A stretch of DNA of 17,012 nucleotides from Candidatus Omnitrophota bacterium (GTDB taxonomy: Bacteria > Omnitrophota > Gorgyraeia > Aquiviventales > Aquiviventaceae). The stretch lies in contig JACQRG010000020.1 in assembly GCA_016206565.1 (NCBI GenBank), positions 1 through 17,012 on the forward strand. The letters are read 5' to 3'. This document shows positions 1 through 5,375 of this stretch, one piece after another. Positions within the stretch are counted from its first letter, which is position 1. Each line of letters opens with the position of its first letter. The notes under the pieces are model-generated. The model saw nothing but the letters and a program-made list of their open reading frames with translations. It did no database searches and had not been told where the DNA came from. The position numbers and the translations under genes were made by a program.

Positions 1-765
1 CCCTTCCAGATCGCCCGCGAAGCCAAGCGGCTCGGCCGCCGCGTGGTGGCGATCGGCATTCAGGGGTGGGCGGACGGCGCGCTGGCCGCAGAGGTGGACT
101 CCTACGAGGAGCTTCCGGTCGGCCAGCTGGGCCGGCTCATCGCGCGCCTGAAGGCCTGGGGCGTGCGCCAGGCCGTCATGGCGGGGAAAGTGACGAAGGT
201 GGTGCTCGTCGGGCCGGGCGGCGAGTTTGACCCGGAGATGGCGGGGCTGCTCGCGCGCGTGAAGGACCGCTCCGTCAACGGCGTATTGGGGGCCGTGGCA
301 TCGCGTTTGGCGCAGGACGGCATCGAGCTCGTGGACTCCGCGCAGCTCTTGAGCGCGCAGCTCTGCCCGCCGGGGGTGCTCACCCGCCGCTCGCCGACGC
401 CGCAGCAGCTCGAGGACATCCGCCTCGGCTTCGACGTCGCCCGGCAGCTTGCGGCCCTGGATGTCGGGCAAACCGTGGTCGTGAAGGACAAGGTCATCGT
501 AGCCGTTGAGGCGCTGGAAGGCACCGACGCGGCCATCCGGCGGGCGCACGAGCTGGTCGGGCCGGGCCTGGTGGTGGTCAAGGCCGCCTCGCCGAGCCAG
601 GACCGCCGCTTCGACCTGCCGGTGGTGGGGCCTGACACCATTCGATTGCTGGGCGCCTGCGGTGTGGCCTGCCTGGCCGTGCAGGCCGGCCTGACGCTGC
701 TCTTGGACCGCGCGGCGGTCCTGGCCGGCGCCGACGACGCGAAGCTCTGTTTGGTCGGAGCCTGA
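1..765 (+). CDS. lpxI: UDP-2,3-diacylglucosamine pyrophosphatase LpxI (5'-truncated by window edge)
   Basis: LpxI hydrolyses UDP-2,3-diacylglucosamine to lipid X plus UMP in lipid A synthesis; it is the unrelated alternative to LpxH. The frame is open from base 1 and the first visible residues (PFQIAREAKRLGRRVVAIGI) match the N-terminal part of the family, so only about a dozen residues are missing on the left; a GTG at 43 is internal, not the start. Visible family hallmarks are VGQLGRLI, VMAGKVTK in the N-terminal domain, then DSAQLL, RSPTPQQLEDI, the VVVKDKVIVAVEALEGTDAAIRRA stretch and VVKAASPSQDRRFDLPVVGPDTI in the C-terminal domain (the longer ones named by their ends). 254 residues are seen against about 270 for the family. 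It leads a co-oriented run of genes; the Nudix gene begins 5 bases after its stop. Presence of lpxI implies an LPS-bearing outer membrane. Confidence 0.93.
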   Translation, partial: PFQIAREAKRLGRRVVAIGIQGWADGALAAEVDSYEELPVGQLGRLIARLKAWGVRQAVMAGKVTKVVLVGPGGEFDPEMAGLLARVKDRSVNGVLGAVASRLAQDGIELVDSAQLLSAQLCPPGVLTRRSPTPQQLEDIRLGFDVARQLAALDVGQTVVVKDKVIVAVEALEGTDAAIRRAHELVGPGLVVVKAASPSQDRRFDLPVVGPDTIRLLGACGVACLAVQAGLTLLLDRAAVLAGADDAKLCLVGA

Positions 766-770
766 CGCCG

Positions 771-1238
771 GTGGCGCGCGCGCGCATCGAGGAGCGCTCC
801 GCCGGGGGCGTGGTGGTGCGCCGCGCCAACGGCGGGTATGACGTATGCCTCATCCTGCGCCTGCGGCATGGCCAGCGCGCGTGGTGCCTGCCGAAGGGCC
901 ATCTGGAAGCCGGGGAGGATGCGCCGGCCGCCGCCGTGCGCGAGGTGCGCGAGGAAACCGGGCTGGCGTGCGACATCGTCGAACCCTTAGGCCACATCGC
1001 CTACGAGTTCGACATGCCGCAGCCACCGGCGCGTTGCGCCAAGACCGTGGAGTTTTTCCTGATGCGCACCCCCGACGAGATGCCGCGTCCCGCCGATCGC
1101 GAGGCGGTGGATGCCCGGTGGCTGGCGCTGGGTGAGGCGGCCGCGCAGGCCACCTATGAGAATGAGCGGGAGGTCCTCGCGCGCGCCAGGCGCGCGCTCG
1201 ATCGCCCGGAGATCGCCGCCCGCCTTCGCGGGGCGTGA
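771..1238 (+). CDS. Nudix hydrolase, Ap4A-hydrolase-like
   Basis: A 155-residue single-domain Nudix protein. The canonical Nudix box is complete at residues 43-65 (G-x5-E-x7-REVREETG-x), with the metal-binding REVREE core at 57-62, so it should be a catalytically competent Mg-dependent pyrophosphohydrolase of nucleoside diphosphates linked to another moiety. The N-terminal SAGGVVVRR and the LPKGHLEAGE run resemble diadenosine-polyphosphate (Ap4A) hydrolases, but substrate cannot be fixed from sequence. The GTG start at 771 follows the lpxI stop by 5 bases; there is no later ATG before the conserved SAGG strand, so this start is the only sensible one. The gene's stop overlaps the GTG of the rhomboid gene by four bases, which supports an operon. 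Confidence 0.9.
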   Translation: MARARIEERSAGGVVVRRANGGYDVCLILRLRHGQRAWCLPKGHLEAGEDAPAAAVREVREETGLACDIVEPLGHIAYEFDMPQPPARCAKTVEFFLMRTPDEMPRPADREAVDARWLALGEAAAQATYENEREVLARARRALDRPEIAARLRGA

Positions 1239-1924
1239 GCGCGCGGATGCTGCCCATCCGTGATTCCATCCCGTCCCGCCGCACGGCCTGGATCACCCGC
1301 CTGCTCATCGTCGCCAACGTCCTGGTCTTCGCGCTGGAGCTGCACCAGGGCGACCGGCTCGAGGCGTTCATCTTCCGCTTCGGCGTCGTGCCGGCGCACT
1401 GGATGCTCTCCAGCGCCGCCGACCTGCTGACCTGGCCCGCGCTCCTCGTAACCCTGCTGACCTCCCAGTTCCTGCACGGAGGGTTCATCCATCTTGGCTC
1501 CAACCTGCTGTTCCTGTGGATTTTCGGGGACAACGTCGAAGACCGGATGGGGCGCGGGCGGTTCCTTGCGCTCTACCTCTTCAGCGGCCTCGCCGCCGCC
1601 GTCGCCCAGATCCTGGCCTCACCCCGCTCGGCGATCCCGCTCGTGGGGGCGAGCGGCGCCATCGCCGGCGTGCTGGGGGCGTACCTGCTGCTCTTTCCCG
1701 GCGCGCGCATCGTCACACTCGTCCCCATCGGATTCTTCCTGGAAACCGTGGAGGTGCCCGCCTTCATCTTTCTGGGGCTGTGGTTTCTCCTGCAGTGGGT
1801 GCAGGGCCTGACGACGATCGGCGCCGTCGCCGAGGTCGGTGGTGTGGCCTTCTGGGCCCATATCGGCGGGTTCGTGAGCGGCATGGGGTGGGTGCTGGCA
1901 CGGCGCCGCCGGCCGCGCTGGTAG
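1235..1924 (+). CDS. rhomboid family intramembrane serine protease
   Basis: Membrane-embedded serine protease that cleaves other membrane proteins within or near their transmembrane segments. The 229-residue protein has about six hydrophobic helices (roughly 18-35, 68-80, 88-97, 108-127, 137-155, 173-192, with a last helix near 205-222). The catalytic Ser140 lies in GASGA and the catalytic His209 in WAHIGG, the two halves of the rhomboid dyad; the HGGFIHLGSN loop at 81-90 and the GRGRF motif after helix 2 are also typical. The GTG at 1235 overlaps the Nudix stop as GTGA; an ATG at 1247 is an alternative four residues on and either would leave the domain intact. It is a minimal rhomboid with no extra cytosolic domain. 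Its natural substrate is unknown. Confidence 0.92.
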   Translation: MSARMLPIRDSIPSRRTAWITRLLIVANVLVFALELHQGDRLEAFIFRFGVVPAHWMLSSAADLLTWPALLVTLLTSQFLHGGFIHLGSNLLFLWIFGDNVEDRMGRGRFLALYLFSGLAAAVAQILASPRSAIPLVGASGAIAGVLGAYLLLFPGARIVTLVPIGFFLETVEVPAFIFLGLWFLLQWVQGLTTIGAVAEVGGVAFWAHIGGFVSGMGWVLARRRRPRW

Positions 1925-1938
1925 GAGCCGGCCCGCGC

Positions 1939-3141
1939 ATGCTCCTGGCACAGGCGCCGGAGGATCTGGTCCGCGTCGCCGCTCCGTGCCCGTATTTCGG
2001 CGCGTGCGGCGGCTGCACGCTGCAGGACGTGGCCTACCCGGATCAGCTGCGCCTGAAGCGGCAGCGGCTTCGCGACGTCCTGGAGCGCGTGACGGGCAGG
2101 CGGCCGGACCTCGAGATCATCGGGCTCGAGGATCCCTGGCGCTACCGCAACCGCGCCGAGTTCACCTTCGGGCAGGCCGACGGGCGGTTGGTGCTGGGCT
2201 ACCATGTCGCCCGGTCCTTCTGGAAGGTCGTGGATCTTGATGATTGCCTGCTCTTGCCGCTGGCGGCCATGGCGGCGGCTCGGGCGGTGCACCGCTGGGC
2301 GGTGCGCGGCGGGTTTCCGGCGTACCGGCCCCGGACGCATGAGGGATGGCTTCGGCACCTCGTGGTGCGCGCCAGCCGCGCCACCGGGCGCGTGCTGCTC
2401 TGCCTGGTGACCGCGCCGGGCGCGCGCGAGCCCATCGAGGAGCTGGCGCAGGAAGTGATGGCCGGCCAGCCCGAGGTCTCAAGCGTCTTCTGGGGCGTGT
2501 CCGACCGGGTGGCGGACGTGGCCCAGCCGCAGGCGCTCTCGCTGGTGCGCGGCGACGCCTATCTGGAGGAGCAGGTCGGCCCGCTGCGGCTGCGCGTCGG
2601 GGCGTTTAGCTTTCTCCAGTCGTCCACGCAGCTCGCGCCGCGGCTCTACGAGTACGTCCGCGCGGCGGCCGCCGGCGATGCCGGGTCGGTCATGTGGGAC
2701 CTGTACTGCGGCGTGGGCGTCGTGGGGCTGTATCTGGCACCCGTCGCGCGGCACGTCTACGGCATCGACAGCGAGCCGCAGCACCTGGAGCTGGCCCGCT
2801 GGAACGCACAGGCCAACGGCGCGCGCAACATGGACTTCCGGATGGGACGCGCCGAGGCGCTGCTGCTCGAGCGTCGGTTCTGGCTGGTAGAAGGGAAGCC
2901 GCAGGTCGTCGTGGTGGATCCGCCGCGGTCCGGCCTGCACCAGCAGACGATCGCTTCGCTGCTGGCCGCCAGGCCCCGGCGGCTGATCTACGTGTCGTGC
3001 AACGCGCAATCGCTGGCGCGGGACCTGCGCGCCCTGCTCTCGCGCTATCCGCGCTACCGGCTCACCGCGGCGCGCGCCTTCGACCTGTTCCCCCAGACCG
3101 ACCACGTGGAGACCGTGGCCGTCTTAGACCGTCTGCCTTAG
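1939..3141 (+). CDS. rlmD: RlmD/RumA-type 23S rRNA (uracil-C5)-methyltransferase, TRAM-less
   Basis: SAM-dependent RNA m5U methyltransferase with an Fe-S cluster, 400 residues. The cluster ligands are Cys17, Cys23, Cys26 (C-x5-CGGC) and probably Cys103. The SAM-binding motif is DLYCGVG at 254-260, the DPPRSGL motif is at 327-333, the catalytic nucleophile is Cys354 in YVSCN, and the general base is Glu391 in HVETVAVL. The ATG at 1939 has an AGGAG that overlaps the rhomboid stop; the reading frame stays open upstream to about 1516, but that part lies inside the rhomboid gene and looks non-coding. Starting so close to the Fe-S motif leaves no room for the N-terminal TRAM RNA-binding domain of classic RlmD, so the target could be U1939, U747 or tRNA U54; the family assignment is firm, the exact position is not. 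Last gene of the lpxI operon. Confidence 0.88.
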   Translation: MLLAQAPEDLVRVAAPCPYFGACGGCTLQDVAYPDQLRLKRQRLRDVLERVTGRRPDLEIIGLEDPWRYRNRAEFTFGQADGRLVLGYHVARSFWKVVDLDDCLLLPLAAMAAARAVHRWAVRGGFPAYRPRTHEGWLRHLVVRASRATGRVLLCLVTAPGAREPIEELAQEVMAGQPEVSSVFWGVSDRVADVAQPQALSLVRGDAYLEEQVGPLRLRVGAFSFLQSSTQLAPRLYEYVRAAAAGDAGSVMWDLYCGVGVVGLYLAPVARHVYGIDSEPQHLELARWNAQANGARNMDFRMGRAEALLLERRFWLVEGKPQVVVVDPPRSGLHQQTIASLLAARPRRLIYVSCNAQSLARDLRALLSRYPRYRLTAARAFDLFPQTDHVETVAVLDRLP

Positions 3142-3146
3142 AAGCC

Positions 3147-3275
3147 GTTTCAGAAACGATGTCCACACCACAGAGGCCGCAGAATTCCACAGAAGCACAG
3201 AGAGTGCTCGTCGAGCGGCCTCTGCGTCTCTGTGGGCTTCTGTGGTTCTGTGGTGTGACGGGGCGTTTGTGAAAC
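3147..3275. repeat. 129-bp palindromic CACAGAG-type repeat, copy 1
   Basis: A near-symmetric inverted repeat centred on base 3211. The outer arms GTTTCAGAAACG (3147-3158) and CGTTTGTGAAAC (3264-3275) are exactly equidistant from the centre; the inner arms carry several ACAGAR units on the left and their complements TCTGT on the right; the apex is GCTCG-T-CGAGC (3206-3216). It fills the gap between two convergent genes, beginning 6 bases after the rlmD stop and ending 5 bases before the stop of the minus-strand gene, so it could act as a bidirectional transcription terminator. A second, clearly related copy lies at 12001-12111. CACAGAG-rich palindromes of this kind are, from memory, scattered in many environmental genomes; a family name cannot be given. 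Confidence 0.85.
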
Positions 3276-3280
3276 CAGTT

Positions 3281-4081
3281 CTAGGTGGACCGCAGCACGC
3301 GCAGCACGCCGGAGTGGACCAGGCCGTTGGAGGCGACGAGCTCGCCGCGCTCCAGCACGGCTGGTCGGCCGTCAAAGCCGCTGACCCGCCCGCCCGCTTC
3401 GGTGACCAGGAGGATGCCGGCCGCGATATCCCACGGCCAGAGGTCCCGCTCGTAAAACACCTCGAGCCGGCCGGCCGCCACATAGGCCAGGCACAGGACG
3501 GTCGTGCCGATGCGCCGCACCGAGTGGGTCCTGGATTCAAATGTGGTGAACCAGCGCACATACTCGGCGGGATGCCGGCGGAATCGCGAGGAGAAGCCGG
3601 TGGCCAGCAGGCTCTTCTGAAGCCGTGCGGCGCGGGAGACGCCGATGCGACGGCCGTTGAGCCGCGCGCCGCGCCCGGCCACCGCCGTGAAGAGCTCCTC
3701 CCGGCTCGGATCGTAGATCACACCCACCAGCGGTATCGCGCGGTGATAGAGCGCGATGGAGACGCCGAAGAGCGGCACGCCGTGCACGAAGTTCATGGTG
3801 CCGTCCAGCGGGTCAATGATCCAGCGGCAGGGCGCGTGCGGGCGCTGCAGGCCGTGCTCCTCACCCAGCACGCCGAACGCGGGATAGGCGCGCTCCAGGC
3901 GGCGGCGGATGAGCCGCTCGGAGGCGCGGTCCACCGCCGTGACCAGGTCAATGGCGCTGCGCTTGGTGCGGATCCCCCGGGGGCGCCCGGCGTGGCGGCG
4001 CAGCAGCGTACCCGCCTCGCGGGCGGCGGAGGCGGCACACCGGAGGGCGCGGTCCAGGTCGGGCAGGGGCATGGGCTGCAT
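3281..4081 (-). CDS. inositol monophosphatase family protein (SuhB-like)
   Basis: A 266-residue Mg-dependent, Li-sensitive-type phosphatase of the IMPase/FBPase superfamily. Metal-binding motifs are complete: GEEH with Glu74/Glu75, DPLDGTMNF with Asp90 and Asp93, and WDIAAG with Asp218. The family includes inositol monophosphatase, archaeal-type fructose-1,6-bisphosphatase, histidinol-phosphatase and CysQ; the overall pattern is closest to inositol-1-monophosphatase/SuhB, but substrate is not settled. The gene is convergent with rlmD across a palindromic repeat and divergent from the HAMP gene with 53 bases between starts. The start is either ATG 4081 or the in-frame ATG three codons later (4072): a perfect TATAAT overlaps the first ATG, which would favour a leaderless message starting at the second. 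Confidence 0.9.
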   Translation of the reverse strand: MQPMPLPDLDRALRCAASAAREAGTLLRRHAGRPRGIRTKRSAIDLVTAVDRASERLIRRRLERAYPAFGVLGEEHGLQRPHAPCRWIIDPLDGTMNFVHGVPLFGVSIALYHRAIPLVGVIYDPSREELFTAVAGRGARLNGRRIGVSRAARLQKSLLATGFSSRFRRHPAEYVRWFTTFESRTHSVRRIGTTVLCLAYVAAGRLEVFYERDLWPWDIAAGILLVTEAGGRVSGFDGRPAVLERGELVASNGLVHSGVLRVLRST

Positions 4082-4085
4082 TATA
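4080..4085 (-). promoter_or_regulatory. candidate -10 element (TATAAT) for the IMPase-family gene
   Basis: A perfect TATAAT on the minus strand in otherwise very GC-rich DNA; its last two bases are the first two of the annotated ATG. A start site seven or eight bases downstream would fall at about 4073-4072, right at the second in-frame ATG (residue 4). No convincing -35 was found 16-18 bases upstream, and no Shine-Dalgarno precedes either ATG. If real, the message is leaderless or nearly so. Confidence 0.4.
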
Positions 4086-4134
4086 CAGGATTTGGCTTGC
4101 GCCGGACGCCCGCTCGTGGTATCTGAAGGAAGAC

Positions 4135-4575
4135 ATGGCCACCCGCCGCGCCGCGCCGCGCTTCCAGCGCCGCCGCTATCTGGTGAACCCCTCGCTCCAA
4201 TACCGGTTCATCGGCGTGCTGCTCCTGCTGCTGCTCTTGCTGACGGCCGGGGCACTTGGCAGCGTCTACCTGGCGCTGTGGATCACCCTGCGCACGTACC
4301 ACCTCGCCGACAACCCGGTTGCGATCGCGCAGCTGGCCGGCGTGGGGCTGCTGGTGACGCTGCAGCTGTTGCTCATCGCGCCGGTCGTCGTGTGGCTCGG
4401 GGTGCGGCTGACGCACAAGGTGGCCGGACCGCTGGTGCGCATCCAGGCGGCGATCCAACAGATGACCCAGGGCGATTACCAGGTGAACATCAAGCTGCGC
4501 AAAGGCGACTCGCTCGTCGAGCTCGCCGAGTCCCTCAACACGCTCGCCTCGACTCTCCGTTCCCGCTCGTCATAG
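4135..4575 (+). CDS. stand-alone HAMP-domain membrane protein
   Basis: A 146-residue protein: a basic N-terminus with RRRYLVNPSLQYRF just before the membrane, TM1 about 25-50 (begins with a run of eight leucines), a short periplasmic loop, TM2 about 66-90, then a HAMP domain about 91-143 with the conserved AGPL proline (residue 99) and the ELAESLN helix. HAMP domains normally relay signals from membrane sensors to kinases or chemoreceptors, but there is no output domain here. Similar short proteins, often labelled methyl-accepting chemotaxis proteins, occur in deltaproteobacteria and related phyla; function is unknown. The ATG has AAGGA at 4126-4130 as ribosome binding site. Divergent from the IMPase-family gene, and followed by a gene with its own promoter. 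Confidence 0.8.
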   Translation: MATRRAAPRFQRRRYLVNPSLQYRFIGVLLLLLLLLTAGALGSVYLALWITLRTYHLADNPVAIAQLAGVGLLVTLQLLLIAPVVVWLGVRLTHKVAGPLVRIQAAIQQMTQGDYQVNIKLRKGDSLVELAESLNTLASTLRSRSS

Positions 4576-4602
4576 CCGCGCCGTCTCTGTATGCGCCACA
4601 TC

Positions 4603-4631
4603 ATAGACGAAGAACGCCGCCATGCTATGCT
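4603..4631 (+). promoter_or_regulatory. candidate promoter for the 4679 gene
   Basis: An extended -10, TG-C-TATGCT, lies at 4623-4631, with a partial -35 TAGACG at 4604-4609 (4 of 6 matches to TTGACA) 16 bases upstream. The expected start near 4638 gives a leader of about 40 bases ending in a strong Shine-Dalgarno. Motif matching only. Confidence 0.4.
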
Positions 4632-4661
4632 GTAGCCAACGAGACCGCAAGACAACGTGCC

Positions 4662-4671
4662 AAGGAGGTGA
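4662..4671 (+). promoter_or_regulatory. near-perfect Shine-Dalgarno deciding the start at 4679
   Basis: AAGGAGGTGA is fully complementary to the usual 16S rRNA 3' tail and is followed by ATG at 4679. An in-frame upstream ATG at 4622 would put this SD inside the gene and overlap the promoter, so 4679 is the better start. Confidence 0.85.
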
Positions 4672-4678
4672 GAACCAG

Positions 4679-5245
4679 ATGCCAGGAGTGATGGAACGGC
4701 GGACGATGCGGCACGAGGGCGTGCCGCGGGACACGAAACCGCGGTTTCCGCGGGAGTGGTTGGACGCCGGTCCAGGGGAGGAAGCGCGGGTTCCCCCGGT
4801 GATGGTGCGGCCGGCGGTGTCGTTCGCGGGCGAGGCGCCTGCGCACGCGCCCAAGCCGCGCGCGATGCGTCGGCTGCGGGTTCCGTTGCTGGCGGCGGTG
4901 CTGGTGATGGGGCTGGGGTTGGGGGGCGCGCTTCATGCGCTGTGGCAGGAGTACCGGTGGACAGGCCCGGCGAGCGGGGCGATGACGCACCGGGTCATGG
5001 TGGAAGGGATGATTGAGGATCTGGGCAGCGACCCGGATGGGAGGCCGACGGTGACCGTCGTGGATGTGGCCGGCCGACCGTCACGGGCGGGGTACTCATT
5101 CGGGGGAACGTCCGTGTTCCAGCAAGCCGGGGTGCTCACGGTGGCCCACCTGAAGGTGGGGCAAGAGGTGAACCTCGTGCACGAGAAAGGGGTGGCCAAG
5201 ACCATTGAAATCCTTCACCAGCCGGTTCCTTGCCTGCCGCATTAG
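4679..5245 (+). CDS. hypothetical single-TM protein with small C-terminal beta domain
   Basis: Not recognised as a named family. The 188-residue product has a polar, Arg/Pro-rich N-terminal 65 residues with no signal peptide, one clear transmembrane helix at about 67-88 preceded by RAMRRLR (inside-positive), and an extracytoplasmic domain of about 100 residues. That domain (VEGMIEDLG, PTVTVVDV, then LKVGQEVNLV and KTIEIL near the end) has the rhythm of small beta-barrel domains such as DUF5666-like or OB-like folds; this is a resemblance, not an assignment. The start at 4679 is fixed by a near-perfect SD. The gene has its own promoter and sits alone between the HAMP gene and glpK. Its N-terminal half uses GGG/GTG codons more than its neighbours. 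Coding status is well supported by the SD and TM topology. Confidence 0.72.
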   Translation: MPGVMERRTMRHEGVPRDTKPRFPREWLDAGPGEEARVPPVMVRPAVSFAGEAPAHAPKPRAMRRLRVPLLAAVLVMGLGLGGALHALWQEYRWTGPASGAMTHRVMVEGMIEDLGSDPDGRPTVTVVDVAGRPSRAGYSFGGTSVFQQAGVLTVAHLKVGQEVNLVHEKGVAKTIEILHQPVPCLPH

Positions 5246-5289
5246 GGGGATGCGCGCGGCCTCCACAGTCACGCGAGCGTCCCGTCCGT

Positions 5290-5350
5290 TGCGCTCTTCT
5301 GCGCTCTGACCGCTTTTTCCCGCCGCTTAATTTCGCGTAACGGCGCGTAA
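5290..5350 (+). promoter_or_regulatory. two pairs of 10-bp-spaced direct repeats upstream of glpK
   Basis: TGCGCTCT occurs at 5290-5297 and again at 5300-5307; CGCGTAA occurs at 5334-5340 and again at 5344-5350. Each pair has a period of exactly 10 bases, about one helical turn, and the second pair sits just upstream of the glpK -10. This is a plausible operator arrangement for a regulator binding one DNA face, but no known GlpR or CRP consensus was recognised. Confidence 0.35.
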
Positions 5351-5361
5351 TCGCCTTCGGG

Positions 5362-5367
5362 TATACT
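5362..5367 (+). promoter_or_regulatory. candidate -10 (TATACT) of the glp cluster
   Basis: TATACT ends eight bases before the ATG at 5376, so the predicted transcript start coincides with, or lies within two bases of, the initiation codon. No Shine-Dalgarno is present before the ATG, which fits a leaderless transcript. No good -35 was found. Confidence 0.45.
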
Positions 5368-5375
5368 TGTGGGCG

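Noticed and set aside
1516..1938. N-terminal extension of the methyltransferase back to 1516
   Set aside because: It lies in another frame inside the rhomboid gene, is Arg/Pro-rich with no domain, and ATG 1939 has an SD.
3165..3256. CRISPR array reading of the CACAGAG units
   Set aside because: The units are short, irregular and arranged as a palindrome; there are no equal repeats with unique spacers and no cas genes.
3242..4126. Plus-strand open frame opposite the IMPase-family gene
   Set aside because: The minus strand shows the complete GEEH, DPLDGT and WDIAAG motifs; the plus-strand product has none.
5291..5320. Rho-independent terminator after the 4679 gene (GCGC-TCTTCT-GCGC then TTTTT)
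   Set aside because: Stem only four pairs and the T-run is several bases away from it; too weak to call.
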